Positions 54,518 to 63,967 of a DNA stretch of 64,000 bases are shown here, piece by piece. This DNA is from Alistipes sp. (GTDB lineage Bacteria; Bacteroidota; Bacteroidia; Bacteroidales; Rikenellaceae): NCBI GenBank assembly GCA_017532885.1, contig JAFXIS010000017.1, forward strand, positions 62,001 to 126,000, read 5' to 3'. Every line of letters starts with the position of its first letter. The first letter of the stretch is position 1. The notes beneath the pieces are model-generated. The model had not been told where the DNA came from and searched no databases. It saw nothing but the letters and a program-made list of their open reading frames with translations. The position numbers and the translations under genes are program-made.

Positions 54518-54525
54518 TATATTTG
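54518..54525 (+). promoter_or_regulatory. -7 box for xerC
   Basis: TATATTTG, 43 nt before the xerC ATG. No clear -33. Confidence 0.5.
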
Positions 54526-54568
54526 TGAGGCGGGATCAAGAATCACCGTTTACGCAAAAACTAAGCGC

Positions 54569-55537
54569 ATGGAGCAACTAAGGCAACATAATGAGTTCCG
54601 TAACGAGCAGCTGCAAGAGATTTTTTATAACTATCTTGCAGCCGAGCGTCGCTATTCGCCGCTCACCGTGAGGAACTACATGCGCGACATCAAGGAGTTC
54701 ATCACTTGGGGAGAGAAGAGCTCCGGAGCCGGCTTTTCACTTATGCAGGTTAAGGGCGAGGACCTACGCAGCTGGGTGGTGTATCTTGCCGACGAGCGCA
54801 GACTCAAACCACAGAGTATCAATCGCATGCGTTCCTCTATACGGTCACTGTACCGTTATCTGCAAAAACGCGACATAATAGAGAGGGATGTTCTTGCAAA
54901 ACTCTTTGCCTTAAAGAGCGCCAAGCGCCTCCCGAAGTTTGTACCCGGCGAGCAAATGGAGGGCGTCGTAGAGCGTGTGCTGCAAGACCTTTCGACAGGC
55001 GATTGGCGAGAGCGCCGTGATGCCATGCTCACACTCCTGCTCTACGCTTGCGGGATACGCCTCGCTGAACTTATAGGCATCGACAAGAGCGATTTCAATG
55101 CCGACTTCACCACCTTGCGAGTTTTCGGAAAGGGCAGCAAGGAGCGCATCATACCTTTGGTCGGTCGCGTCAGGGAGGAGGTAAAACGCTTTTCGGAGAA
55201 AAATTCTGCGGAAAATATTTGCATAAGTGATGAAAATGCACTATTTTTATCCTCACAAGGTAGTCGCATTTCGCGTAGCGATGTTCAGCGTAGTGTGGCA
55301 CGCCTTCTGCGGCAGTGTGGAGTGAGTGGGAAGTGTTCACCGCATATATTGAGGCATACTTTTGCTACGCACCTGCTGAACGATGGCGCCGACCTGCGCG
55401 AAATACAGGAGTTGATGGGGCACGCCTCGCTACGGGCAACGCAGGTCTACACGCATAACAATATTGCTGCGCTGAAGGAGGTGTATGCTACGGCACACCC
55501 CCGCGCGCGCAAAGAGGCGAACGCCGAGCAACAATGA
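54569..55537 (+). CDS. xerC: Tyrosine recombinase, XerC/XerD type
   Basis: 322 residues. The N-terminal SAM-like core-binding domain (YLAAERRYSPLTVRNYMRDIKEF) is followed by the catalytic domain: Arg164 (CGIRLAEL), Lys in GKGSKERIIP, His259-x2-Arg262 (HILRHTFATHLL), His in MGHASLRATQVYTH, nucleophile Tyr294. It resolves chromosome dimers at dif with a partner. Neighbours (hpf next, no integration signs) support a housekeeping Xer protein, not an integrase; XerC or XerD not separable here. Confidence 0.9.
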   Translation: MEQLRQHNEFRNEQLQEIFYNYLAAERRYSPLTVRNYMRDIKEFITWGEKSSGAGFSLMQVKGEDLRSWVVYLADERRLKPQSINRMRSSIRSLYRYLQKRDIIERDVLAKLFALKSAKRLPKFVPGEQMEGVVERVLQDLSTGDWRERRDAMLTLLLYACGIRLAELIGIDKSDFNADFTTLRVFGKGSKERIIPLVGRVREEVKRFSEKNSAENICISDENALFLSSQGSRISRSDVQRSVARLLRQCGVSGKCSPHILRHTFATHLLNDGADLREIQELMGHASLRATQVYTHNNIAALKEVYATAHPRARKEANAEQQ

Positions 55538-55592
55538 CGAAATAAGGTCTTAGACCTACTATTATATTGTTTAATTCTAAAATTTGAAGGCT

Positions 55593-55880
55593 ATGAATGT
55601 ACAGATTCAGTCAGTGAAATTCGATGCCAGCACGAAGTTGGTAGAATTCATCGAGAAGAAATTAGCCAAGTTGGACCGAGTAGCAGAGAATGCTACGGGA
55701 GTAGATGTTGTGTTGAAGCTCGACAAAGATGATGAGAAGGGTAACAAAATCGCAGTTGTTACACTCCGAGTGCCGGGTGGAGATATCCGCGTCGAGGAGC
55801 AGGCCCACACCTTCGAGGAGGCCATCGACAATGTTATGGATGTTATGAAGCGCCAAATCGAGCGCCGCAAAGATAAATAA
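55593..55880 (+). CDS. hpf: Ribosome hibernation-promoting factor, short form
   Basis: 95 residues from ATG 55593 (MNVQIQSVKFDAS); a TTG in frame at 55584 is less likely. HPF/RaiA fold: FDASTKLVEFIEKKLAKLDR, then DKDDEKGNKIAVVTLRVPGGDIRVEEQAHTFEEAIDNV, with the conserved HTFEEAID. It lacks the long-form C-terminal domain. It binds the 30S subunit and stores ribosomes when growth stops. Lies 55 nt after xerC; same transcript likely. Confidence 0.93.
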   Translation: MNVQIQSVKFDASTKLVEFIEKKLAKLDRVAENATGVDVVLKLDKDDEKGNKIAVVTLRVPGGDIRVEEQAHTFEEAIDNVMDVMKRQIERRKDK

Positions 55881-55911
55881 CCATTTTTCGAGGATCACTC
55901 CTCAAAACCAC

Positions 55912-55944
55912 AAAAAGTCCGTCAGCACTGACGGACTTTTTTTT
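55912..55944 (+). terminator. Terminator after hpf
   Basis: AAAAAGTCCGTCAG-CA-CTGACGGACTTTTTTTT. Perfect stem and T run. Confidence 0.88.
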
Positions 55945-56017
55945 GTGATAGGCACACCGCAAAAGAAAAAATAGAGTGAAGTAAATTGGGATAAAATCGT
56001 GTGCGAGAGGTGAAATA

Positions 56018-56050
56018 ATTTTGAATTTTGAGTTCTGCATTTTGAATTTC
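56018..56050. repeat. TTTTGAATT repeat (family 3), copy 4
   Basis: TTTTGAATTTTGAGTTC-type repeats directly before the SDR gene; one contains a TTTG 22 nt before its -7 box. Confidence 0.5.
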
Positions 56051-56052
56051 TA

Positions 56053-56060
56053 TATCTTTG
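56053..56060 (+). promoter_or_regulatory. -7 box for the SDR gene
   Basis: TATCTTTG, only 4 nt before ATG 56065. A start site at the usual distance would be at or inside the start codon, so the mRNA would be leaderless or the box unused. Confidence 0.4.
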
Positions 56061-56064
56061 TCGT

Positions 56065-56859
56065 ATGAAACAATTTGCAATTATTACGGGAGCGTCGTCG
56101 GGCATTGGCGAGGAGTATGCCCGACAGTTGGCGACCAAAGGGTATAATATTGTTGTCGTGAGCGAGCGCGACAAGGAGAATTGTCGCGTGGCGGAGTCGT
56201 TGCGTGCAGAATATGGCATCGAGGCATTGCCCTTGTGTGTCGATTTGACCAACGACGATGCCGCTCAAAAAGTATTCGATTTTGCACAAAAAATCGACGG
56301 CGAGGTCGATATTCTTATAAACAATGCCGGCATGCTGCTCTTTTCGACTTTGGAGCGCACCGCCGAGGAGCGACTCGACAAGATTGTGGCTCTGCACTGC
56401 ACCACGCCCACAAAACTATGTCGTCTGTTTGCTTCGGATATGGCTCGTCGCGGGCGTGGACATATTCTTCTGATGTCGTCTGTTACGGCTTGGACTCCCT
56501 ACCCCACTATCTCGCACTACGCCGCCTCGAAGGCCTACCTAAAGAGCCTCGGGCAGTCGCTATGGTACGAAATGCGTGACAAAGGTGTGAGCGTCACGAC
56601 CGTTTGCCCTTCGGCGGTCGATACGCCTTTCTATAATCTGAATGACAAGATGCGCCGCCGCCTTTTGTGGTGGGGTTTGATGCTCTCGGCCGAGGATGTC
56701 GCTCACCGCGCCTTGCGGGCAATGTTCCGCCGCAGAAGAAGGTGTCTGCCCGGCTTCTGGACCAAGTTGGAAGCGGCCGTTTGTGCAGTCCTACCTGCAT
56801 GGGCGCTGCTTCCTATACTAAAAATCCCCGCTGTAAAGCGTATCTTGGAGCGTATCTAA
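56065..56859 (+). CDS. Short-chain dehydrogenase/reductase
   Basis: 264 residues, classical SDR. ITGASSGIGEEYARQ binds the cofactor, NNAG stabilises the fold, and the catalytic Ser (LMSSVTAW), Tyr152 and Lys156 (HYAASK) are all present. The C-terminal 50 residues are basic (RRRRRC) and hydrophobic, possibly membrane-bound. Sits alone, converging with crcB. Substrate unknown; relatives act on fatty acyl or steroid-type ketones. Confidence 0.9.
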   Translation: MKQFAIITGASSGIGEEYARQLATKGYNIVVVSERDKENCRVAESLRAEYGIEALPLCVDLTNDDAAQKVFDFAQKIDGEVDILINNAGMLLFSTLERTAEERLDKIVALHCTTPTKLCRLFASDMARRGRGHILLMSSVTAWTPYPTISHYAASKAYLKSLGQSLWYEMRDKGVSVTTVCPSAVDTPFYNLNDKMRRRLLWWGLMLSAEDVAHRALRAMFRRRRRCLPGFWTKLEAAVCAVLPAWALLPILKIPAVKRILERI

Positions 56860-56863
56860 ACTT

Positions 56864-57238
56864 TTAGCCCCTAACAGCCCAGCGGCCGAGGCAGACCATC
56901 AGCAATCCTAATATAAAGGTGAGGCCGGCGTAGAGTACAAACACAAGCCAATGGCGTTGCGAGAGCAGCATATACATATCATCGGCAAATGACGAGAAGG
57001 TGGTGAGGCCGCCACAAAAGCCCGTTATCAAAAACAGGTTCATCGCGGGAGATATCACCCCACTCTTTTCGGCGAGGGCGAAGAATATTCCTATCAAAAA
57101 GCTGCCCACGATATTCACAACAAAAGTTCCCCACGGAAAAACCGCGACCGTAAGCATATGGCACAATTTGCCGGTCAAAAAGCGCAGGCAGGTGCCGACA
57201 AAGCCTCCAAGTCCTGCTACAAGCATAGATTTCAGCAT
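56864..57238 (-). CDS. crcB: CrcB/Fluc fluoride channel
   Basis: 124 residues from ATG 57238 ([20 protein letters not shown]); a longer frame adds 32 unrelated residues. Four TM helices; [28 protein letters not shown] and [12 protein letters not shown] are the Fluc signatures (the last with the conserved Phe box and central Thr/Ser). It exports fluoride as a dual-topology dimer. No fluoride riboswitch was recognised upstream. Convergent with the SDR gene, 4 nt apart. Confidence 0.93.
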   Translation of the reverse strand: MLKSMLVAGLGGFVGTCLRFLTGKLCHMLTVAVFPWGTFVVNIVGSFLIGIFFALAEKSGVISPAMNLFLITGFCGGLTTFSSFADDMYMLLSQRHWLVFVLYAGLTFILGLLMVCLGRWAVRG

Positions 57239-57298
57239 ATTTTTCTTTATTATCGGTCCTTTCGCTTCAATTTCGATGCCACATCTCGCACTGGAGTT

Positions 57299-57314
57299 TG
57301 GCATGTTCTTTGCC
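57299..57314 (+). promoter_or_regulatory. Sigma-54-like promoter of the urease operon
   Basis: TGGCAT-GTTCT-TTGCC fits TGGCAC-N5-TTGCW with the diagnostic GG-N10-GC (GG 57300-57301, GC 57312-57313). The ureA ATG is 34 nt after the box. No TAnnTTTG box is seen in the crcB-ureA gap. Confidence 0.4.
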
Positions 57315-57347
57315 ACAAGATGCGACATAATCACAAAATTTTACAAT

Positions 57348-57650
57348 ATGCATTTAACACCTAAAGAGATTGACAAATTAACCCTTCTATCTCTCGGAAT
57401 GATTGCCGAAAGACGGTTAAAGAAGGGGTTGAAGCTGAACTATCCCGAGGCGGTGGCATACATCACTTCGGCAGCGATTGAGGGGGCTCGCGAGGGGCAC
57501 ACCGTAGAACAGGTCATGAGCGATGCCGCATCGGTTTTGAATCGCAACGATGTTATGGAGGGCGTAGCCGACATGATTGAGTTGTTGCAGGTCGAAGCGG
57601 TATTCACCGACGGCTCACGACTTGTAAGTATTCACCACCCTATAAAATAA
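57348..57650 (+). CDS. ureA: Urease gamma subunit
   Basis: 100 residues from ATG 57348 ([17 protein letters not shown]). Normal UreA length: [20 protein letters not shown], the helix forming the trimer, and [28 protein letters not shown] at the end. Structural subunit of the nickel enzyme that splits urea to ammonia and carbamate. First gene of ureABCEFGD. In gap with crcB there is a sigma-54-like site. Confidence 0.97.
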   Translation: MHLTPKEIDKLTLLSLGMIAERRLKKGLKLNYPEAVAYITSAAIEGAREGHTVEQVMSDAASVLNRNDVMEGVADMIELLQVEAVFTDGSRLVSIHHPIK

Positions 57651-57656
57651 TGCGCT

Positions 57657-58247
57657 ATGGAGAGAAAAGATAAATCTGCGGCTCAAGATGCCGCAAAAGT
57701 GGCTGCACAGCATAAATCCGCAGCCGAGGAGAACCGCGCAGCAAAGACTACAAAACATGAATTATACCCCTCGGATAGAGGTTTTTATCCCGCAGAGGCG
57801 ATACCCGTAGGAGGTGTGGTATTATGCAACGAGGATATACCCTACAACTTGGAGCGTCGCACCATAACCATAACCGTACGCAACACGGGTGACCGCCCGA
57901 TTCAGGTGGGCTCGCACTTCCACTTTTTCGAGGCAAACCGCTACTTGGAGTTCGACCGCGAGGCGGCATTCGGTTGTCACCTGAATATTCCGGCAACGAC
58001 CGCCATTCGCTTCGAGCCCGGAGATGAAAAGCAGGTCGAAGTGGTCAGCTACGCCGGTAAACGCCGCATCGTAGGTTTCAACGGCTTGGTAAACGGCTAT
58101 GCCGGCGAGGAGGATGCTCCGGTATATCTTCCTACGCGACATCGAGCCTTCGAGCATATGCACAAAGCGGGCTTCAAATGCTCTCACAAGCATAACACCG
58201 CAAACGACAACACAGGTAATCAAAACAAGGGTAATAAAAAATCTTAA
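57657..58247 (+). CDS. ureB: Urease beta subunit with long termini
   Basis: 196 residues, against a usual 100-ish. The UreB core ([18 protein letters not shown] to GFNGLVNG, about residues 50-150) is intact. Ahead of it is an Ala/Lys/Glu-rich hydrophilic 45-residue extension, and behind it a His-rich tail ([18 protein letters not shown]...). The extras are absent from typical UreB and could bind metal or affect assembly (inference). 6 nt after ureA, 4 nt before ureC. Confidence 0.95.
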   Translation: MERKDKSAAQDAAKVAAQHKSAAEENRAAKTTKHELYPSDRGFYPAEAIPVGGVVLCNEDIPYNLERRTITITVRNTGDRPIQVGSHFHFFEANRYLEFDREAAFGCHLNIPATTAIRFEPGDEKQVEVVSYAGKRRIVGFNGLVNGYAGEEDAPVYLPTRHRAFEHMHKAGFKCSHKHNTANDNTGNQNKGNKKS

Positions 58248-58251
58248 AATC

Positions 58252-59970
58252 ATGGCTATAAGTACACGGCAAGAGTATAACAATCTATTTGGACCGACCA
58301 CAGGCGACAAGATTCGCTTGGGTGACACAGACCTTTATGTCGAAATCGAGCGCGACCTGCGCAAATATGGCGACGAGGTGGTCTACGGAGGCGGTAAAAC
58401 CCTGCGTGATGGCATGGGTTTGGCAAACACAATGACTTCGGAAGAGGGTGCGCTCGACATTGTCATTACAAATGTGACTATAATCGATGCTGTTTTAGGT
58501 GTCGTAAAGGCAGATGTCGGCATAAAGGATGGGCGCATTGCAGGCATAGGCAAGGCGGGAAACCCCAACACGATGCATGGCGTATGTCCCGAATTGGTAA
58601 CGGGTGCAGCAACGGATGCCATATCGGGCGAGCATCTGATTCTAACGGCCGGAGGTATCGACGGACATGTACACCTGATTTCACCACAACAGGCCTACAC
58701 CGCCCTGAGTAACGGCATCACAACGCTTATAGGTGGCGGAATAGGTCCCACCGACGGAACAAACGGCACAACCATAACATCGGGGCGCTGGAACACCGAG
58801 CAGATGCTTAAATCGTGCGAGGAGCTGCCCGTAAACATAGCTCTTTTAGGCAAAGGAAACTGCTCGGCAAAGGCTCCCATACAGGAGCAAATCGAAGCCG
58901 GCGTATGCGGATTGAAGATTCACGAAGATTGGGGCTCGACGCCCGCCGCGATACGCACAGCCTTAAAAGTTGCCGACCGCTACGATGTGCAAGTCGCCAT
59001 TCATACCGACACACTCAACGAGGCGGGATATGTCGAGGATACCATAGCCGCCATAGATGGTCGCACGATTCACACCTACCACACCGAGGGTGCCGGAGGA
59101 GGTCATGCCCCCGACCTGCTGAAGGTCGCTTCGATGCCTTTCGTATTGCCCTCTTCGACCAATCCTACACTCCCCTTTGGCATAAATTCACAAGCCGAGC
59201 TATTCGATATGATTATGGTTTGCCACAACCTAAATCCCAAGATTCCTTCGGATGTGGCATTTGCCGAGAGTCGCGTAAGGCCCGAAACACAAGCCGCCGA
59301 GAATGTTCTGCACGATTTGGGCGTTTTGTCGATGGTGTCGAGCGATTCACAAGCGATGGGTCGCATCGGCGAATCCTTCATGCGTACATTCCAGATGGCA
59401 TCATTCATGAAAAATGCCTGCGGACGCCTACATGAGGACTCCACCGAGAACGATAATTTCCGCGTACTGCGCTACATAGCCAAGATAACGATAAATCCCG
59501 CCATAACATTCGGCATGTCGGATTACATCGGTTCGGTCGAAAAGGGGAAAATTGCCGACCTCGTACTTTGGGAACCGCAATTTTTCGGCGCAAAGCCCAA
59601 GATGATAATCAAAGGCGGCATGATAAATTGGGCTAACATGGGCGACGCAAATGCCTCACTTCCAACACCTCAACCATGCATCTATCGTCCGATGTTCGGC
59701 GCTTACGGCGGAGCGTTGCCGAGTGGATGTATATCATTCGTGTCACAAGCCGCCTATCAAAACGACATTGCCAAGCGCCTACATCTGCATCGTCAGGTAT
59801 TACCCGTGCGTCGCACGCGTCAGCTGACGAAAAACGACATGGTCCGCAACGGAGCAATGCCCTCGATTGAGGTGAACCCCGAAACATTTGAGGTTATGGT
59901 AAACCGCTGCCACGCTTATGTAAAGCCGGCCGAGAAGTTTTCATTATCGCAGCTTTATTGGTTTGGTTAA
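58252..59970 (+). CDS. ureC: Urease alpha (catalytic) subunit
   Basis: 572 residues from ATG 58252 ([26 protein letters not shown]). Amidohydrolase TIM barrel with two nickel ions: GHVHL His pair, the Lys222 to be carbamylated ([11 protein letters not shown]), THTYH, His325 in VCHNL, and Asp365 (SSDSQAMGR). The usual VCHHLD reads VCHNLN, a small change next to the catalytic His. Everything else fits an active enzyme. Second-step genes follow. Confidence 0.98.
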   Translation: MAISTRQEYNNLFGPTTGDKIRLGDTDLYVEIERDLRKYGDEVVYGGGKTLRDGMGLANTMTSEEGALDIVITNVTIIDAVLGVVKADVGIKDGRIAGIGKAGNPNTMHGVCPELVTGAATDAISGEHLILTAGGIDGHVHLISPQQAYTALSNGITTLIGGGIGPTDGTNGTTITSGRWNTEQMLKSCEELPVNIALLGKGNCSAKAPIQEQIEAGVCGLKIHEDWGSTPAAIRTALKVADRYDVQVAIHTDTLNEAGYVEDTIAAIDGRTIHTYHTEGAGGGHAPDLLKVASMPFVLPSSTNPTLPFGINSQAELFDMIMVCHNLNPKIPSDVAFAESRVRPETQAAENVLHDLGVLSMVSSDSQAMGRIGESFMRTFQMASFMKNACGRLHEDSTENDNFRVLRYIAKITINPAITFGMSDYIGSVEKGKIADLVLWEPQFFGAKPKMIIKGGMINWANMGDANASLPTPQPCIYRPMFGAYGGALPSGCISFVSQAAYQNDIAKRLHLHRQVLPVRRTRQLTKNDMVRNGAMPSIEVNPETFEVMVNRCHAYVKPAEKFSLSQLYWFG

Positions 59971-59985
59971 GATAGGTCATTCGAG

Positions 59986-60558
59986 ATGGTAATATGCAAC
60001 GAAATAATCGGCAACATGGCCGATAAGGAGGTCGCTGTGCGATTTTCTCAAGCCCGAAAAGAGGAGATTATGCTCGACCAATGGACCGCACAGAAGAGTC
60101 GTTTTGTGGTGCGTGACCACCAAGGCGAGGAGTATGCCATAGCACTTCGGCGCAACGAGAAACTGCGCGACGGCGATATTATATCCTTCGACACGAAGGC
60201 TAATCGAGTCATCGTTGTGCGCCTCGACCTCAACGAGGTGATGGTTATAGACTTGGGCTCATTGATGCAAAAAGAGCCCGACGACATAATACATATAGCC
60301 GTTGAGTTGGGACATGCGCTCGGCAACCAACATTGGCCCGCAGTGGTTAAGGGTTGCAAGGTATATGTACCCCTGACGGTGGACAAGAAGGTTATGCAAA
60401 GCGTAATGCAGACACACAACTTTGAGGATATAGACTTTGCGTTCCACCCCGGAGCGCAAATCATACCCTACCTCGCACCGCACGAAATAAGACGCCTATT
60501 CGGAGGAACGGGGCACGCCTCCACACACTCTCATTCGCACACCGAAGATGAGCATTAA
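59986..60558 (+). CDS. ureE: Urease accessory protein UreE
   Basis: 190 residues. Nickel metallochaperone. N-terminal peptide-binding domain and C-terminal metal-binding domain (GHALGNQHWPAVV), with a His-rich tail (HASTHSHSHTEDEH) that fits Ni2+ storage. 15 nt after ureC; overlaps ureF by 11 nt. Confidence 0.94.
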   Translation: MVICNEIIGNMADKEVAVRFSQARKEEIMLDQWTAQKSRFVVRDHQGEEYAIALRRNEKLRDGDIISFDTKANRVIVVRLDLNEVMVIDLGSLMQKEPDDIIHIAVELGHALGNQHWPAVVKGCKVYVPLTVDKKVMQSVMQTHNFEDIDFAFHPGAQIIPYLAPHEIRRLFGGTGHASTHSHSHTEDEH

Positions 60559-61249
60559 TCGAACTTCGACAACCGCGCTTATGCGGCTCTTGCAACTCTC
60601 CGACTCGGCACTCCCCGTTGGGACTTTTTCATTCTCCAACACTCTGGAGAGTGCCGTAGAATGGGGTGTTGTAGAGAGTGAAGCGAGTTTGGAGCAATAC
60701 TGCATGGAGGTGGTTCGCACGGCAGCGTTTACCGATGCCGTGGCGGCATTGCACGCTCATCGGGCATATCTTGAACAGGATTATGCCCGCATTGCGGATG
60801 CCGACAGCATGTTGCTACGCTCAAAGCTCAACGACGAGGCACGCCAAATGACTCAACGCATGGGGCGCAAACTCACCGAATTGGGCATAGCGCTCTCGAA
60901 CGACCAGACCCTCAACCAATGGCACCGCGACATTCGCGAAGGCGTGGTGGCGGGGACATATGCCGCAACACAAGGGATTATGTCGGCTCTATGCGGCATT
61001 GCGCGCGAGGAGCTGTTCTGCTCGATTTGTTATGGCGCGGCGAATATCATTCTTGGGGCGGCATTGCGTTGCATGCGCACATCGCACATCGCAACCCAGC
61101 GCATACTATGGAATATCGCGCCCCACATCGAGCAATTATACCTCGAAGCAGCGGAGTGCAACATCGACGAAATGAACTCATTTTCACCCGAATACGACAT
61201 CATGGCATCGCTACACGAAAAGGGAGATAAACGACTATTTATGAATTGA
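60548..61249 (+). CDS. ureF: Urease accessory protein UreF
   Basis: 233 residues, all-helical. LLQLSDSALPVGTFSFSNTLE is the UreF signature. It forms the UreD-F-G assembly that delivers nickel and gates the GTPase UreG. Overlaps the end of ureE by 11 nt. Confidence 0.95.
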   Translation: MSINRTSTTALMRLLQLSDSALPVGTFSFSNTLESAVEWGVVESEASLEQYCMEVVRTAAFTDAVAALHAHRAYLEQDYARIADADSMLLRSKLNDEARQMTQRMGRKLTELGIALSNDQTLNQWHRDIREGVVAGTYAATQGIMSALCGIAREELFCSICYGAANIILGAALRCMRTSHIATQRILWNIAPHIEQLYLEAAECNIDEMNSFSPEYDIMASLHEKGDKRLFMN

Positions 61250-61257
61250 TTAAAACG

Positions 61258-61893
61258 ATGAATAACACTTGCAGAATAGGTATTGGCGGACCCGTAGGCT
61301 CGGGTAAAACCGCAATAATCGAAGCTATAACACCTCGGCTGTTGGAGCTGGGGCATCGAGTATTGATAATCACGAACGATGTGGTCACAACCGAGGATGC
61401 CAAGCATGTAAGGCGCATGCTCAAGGGCATACTTATGGAGGAGCGTATCATAGGTGTCGAAACGGGCGCTTGCCCACACACCGCTGTACGCGAAGACCCC
61501 TCGATGAACTTGGCGGCAGTCGAGGAGATGGAGCGTCGATTTCCCGATGGTGATGTGGTCCTCATCGAATCGGGAGGCGACAACCTCACTCTGACATTCA
61601 GCCCCGCGTTGGTCGATTACTTCATCTATGTAATAGATGTCGCCGCAGGGGATAAGATTCCGCGCAAAGATGGACCCGGAATATCACACTCCGACATACT
61701 CGTGATAAACAAAACCGACCTCGCCCCCTATGTTAAAGCCGACTTGGAGGTTATGCGTCACGACTCGCAGGCGATGCGCGGCACAAAGCCGTTTATCTTC
61801 ACAAACTGCATGACAGGCGAAGGTATCGAGGAGCTGGTTGCGCTTATCCGCCGCGAAGCGTTGTTTGATAACCCCTCAACCGAGCATAAATAG
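61258..61893 (+). CDS. ureG: Urease accessory GTPase UreG
   Basis: 211 residues from ATG 61258; a TTG at 61246 is in frame but unneeded. P-loop GGPVGSGKT at 10-18, then NDVVTTEDAKH, GVETGACPHTAVRED with the metal-binding CPH, LIESGGDNL and NKTDLAPYV. GTPase that drives nickel insertion into urease. 9 nt after ureF, 2 nt before ureD. Confidence 0.97.
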   Translation: MNNTCRIGIGGPVGSGKTAIIEAITPRLLELGHRVLIITNDVVTTEDAKHVRRMLKGILMEERIIGVETGACPHTAVREDPSMNLAAVEEMERRFPDGDVVLIESGGDNLTLTFSPALVDYFIYVIDVAAGDKIPRKDGPGISHSDILVINKTDLAPYVKADLEVMRHDSQAMRGTKPFIFTNCMTGEGIEELVALIRREALFDNPSTEHK

Positions 61894-61894
61894 C

Positions 61895-62830
61895 ATGAGA
61901 GATACTCCGAATGCCACTTTTACGACCACTCCGCGCGAGATGCTGCCCTACACCGCCGAGCCAAAAGCCGCTCCGGCCGGAACAACAGGGAAAGCCGGCT
62001 TCTTGCGCCTCGGATTTGAGTGCGATAAAAATGGTCGAACGATACTGCGCGATTGGGAGCGACGCGTACCTCTCATCGTGCAGCAGGCGCTCTACTTCGA
62101 CGAGGAGCTACCCTCGATGGCGTGTGTCTACATACTCTCATCGGGAGGACCCAATGTCGATGGCGACCGCTATGAGCAGATTTTTTCGCTCCGCGGCGGA
62201 GCTATGGTGCATCTCTCGACAGGTGCTGCGACGAAGCTTGCCGAGATGCGTTACAATTACTCGTCGATGCGTCAGACCATTCGCCTTGAGCCGGAGAGCT
62301 ATTTGGAATATCTGCCCGAGCCGATTATCCCATGCCGACATACGCGCTACCACTCCGACACACGCATCACGATTGCCCCTTCGGCAACTTTAATCTACGC
62401 CGAAACTATATTCTCGGGACGGAGATTTTTCGGCGAAGGAGAGCGTTTTCGATATGATATCCTATCCTTCTCGGTGAAAGCCGAGCGCGAAAACGGCGAG
62501 CCTCTGTTTCGCGAAAAATTTATAATTCGCCCCGAGCAACACTCGCCTCAGGCCGTAGGTGCAATGGCAGAGTTCGACATCGTGGCAAATGTAATTGTTC
62601 TTGCCCCGGAGGAAGTGGCAGAGGATATATATGCCTCAACCATGCCGTTTTTTGACCCACAAGAAGAACTCGCGGCCGGCATCACACGCCTGCCAAACGG
62701 ATGTGGTGTGCAATATAAAATTTTGGGTAACAGCAGCGACAAGGTAAAGCGTACGATACGCCGCTTCGCCTCCGCGGTACGCCACAGAGTGAAAGGGCAT
62801 CACCTCAAGGATGATTTCCCGTGGCGATAA
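61895..62830 (+). CDS. ureD: Urease accessory protein UreD (UreH)
   Basis: 311 residues from ATG 61895 (MRDTPNATFTTTPREM); an upstream in-frame Met overlaps ureG and is rejected. All-beta scaffold of the apo-urease complex: LSTGAATKLAEM, YLPEPIIPCRHTRYHSDT and EGERFRYDILSF are family stretches. The order with ureD late, after ureG, differs from the Klebsiella ureD-first order. Confidence 0.93.
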   Translation: MRDTPNATFTTTPREMLPYTAEPKAAPAGTTGKAGFLRLGFECDKNGRTILRDWERRVPLIVQQALYFDEELPSMACVYILSSGGPNVDGDRYEQIFSLRGGAMVHLSTGAATKLAEMRYNYSSMRQTIRLEPESYLEYLPEPIIPCRHTRYHSDTRITIAPSATLIYAETIFSGRRFFGEGERFRYDILSFSVKAERENGEPLFREKFIIRPEQHSPQAVGAMAEFDIVANVIVLAPEEVAEDIYASTMPFFDPQEELAAGITRLPNGCGVQYKILGNSSDKVKRTIRRFASAVRHRVKGHHLKDDFPWR

Positions 62831-62914
62831 ATATGCCCGAAAAGCTCGATGTTTACAAGCCTAAACGATATCACTCCGAAACATATTCAATAACTTATAA
62901 AAAGCAGAAAAATC

Positions 62915-63967
62915 ATGGAAGAACCAACTTCTCTCGACAAGCAAATTTCAGAGCAGACCACGCGCAGCATCATAGATGAATTATTGCGAGGCGCAGGGCA
63001 AGTGATGTTCCAAAATAATGTTTGGACAGGATTGCTCTTTATGGTTGCGATATTCTGGGGCGCACTGCGCGAAGCAGATATGATGGTTGCATGGGGAGCA
63101 TTGCTCGGATTGGCAACCTCAACCGTCACAGGCCATATATTACGACTACCGCAAAAGGATGGGCAACAAGGTCTTTGGGGCTTCAACGGCATATTGGTGG
63201 GGTGTGCATTCCCCACTTTTTTAGACGAAAATGCTGCCATGTGGATTGCTCTTGTGATATGTGCCGCCATGACAACATGGGTACGCTCAGGACTAAACAA
63301 TGTTATGGCTCCATGGAAGGTAAACTCCTTCACCTTTCCGTTTGTGTTGTGCAGCTGGATATTCCTGCTCGCAGCGCGTGCCATGCAGGGCCTTCCAATC
63401 GAGGATATGACCGCGCCCTCGCTGCCCACAAACTTCACATCGCTCAACACAATCCCACCCCTGCACCTATTGGAGTATTGGCTGAAGGGTATTGCACAAG
63501 TCTTTTTGCTCAATTCGTGGGAAGCCGGAATATTGATTCTCATAGGTCTTTATGTTAGCGACAGGTGGGCTTCGCTATGGGCGGCCATAGGCTCGGCGAT
63601 TGCACTGCTGTGTGCCATAGCCCTAAAAGCCGCAGGCAGCGATGTTTCGGAGGGTATGTATAGCTTCAGTCCCGTACTTACGGCTATCGCGTTGGCAACC
63701 ATCTTTTACAAGCCGAATTGGAACTCGGCATTATGGGCTGCGATGGGCGTTGTTGTGACGGTTTTTGTGCAGGCGGCAATGAATATCGTACTGCAACCGT
63801 TAGGTATACCTACGCTCACTGCCCCCTTCTGCATTGCCACATGGCTCTTTTTGCTGCCCATGATACGCCTCGATTACCAAACCGAGCCCGACCACTCGTC
63901 GTGGGATGATAAGAGAAAACCCCACCTGGCAAAGCGCAACAAAAAGAGGAGCAAGGCTCAAAATTAA
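62915..63967 (+). CDS. Urea transporter (UT family)
   Basis: 350 residues, about 10 TM segments in two homologous halves, each with the urea-pore signature (GLWGFNGILVGCAFP and MYSFSPVLTAIALATI). It lets urea in by channel-like diffusion. 84 nt after ureD, same strand, so urea uptake is coupled to the urease operon. Ends 33 nt before the window edge; an ATG at 63996 may begin the next gene. Confidence 0.93.
   Translation: MEEPTSLDKQISEQTTRSIIDELLRGAGQVMFQNNVWTGLLFMVAIFWGALREADMMVAWGALLGLATSTVTGHILRLPQKDGQQGLWGFNGILVGCAFPTFLDENAAMWIALVICAAMTTWVRSGLNNVMAPWKVNSFTFPFVLCSWIFLLAARAMQGLPIEDMTAPSLPTNFTSLNTIPPLHLLEYWLKGIAQVFLLNSWEAGILILIGLYVSDRWASLWAAIGSAIALLCAIALKAAGSDVSEGMYSFSPVLTAIALATIFYKPNWNSALWAAMGVVVTVFVQAAMNIVLQPLGIPTLTAPFCIATWLFLLPMIRLDYQTEPDHSSWDDKRKPHLAKRNKKRSKAQN

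Noticed and set aside
54569..55537. Mobile-element integrase
   Set aside because: The tyrosine recombinase fits a housekeeping Xer protein next to hpf; no att-like repeats, tRNA insertion or transfer genes nearby.
57239..57347. Fluoride riboswitch in front of crcB
   Set aside because: Looked for the crcB-motif pseudoknot in the minus-strand leader; the conserved core was not seen.
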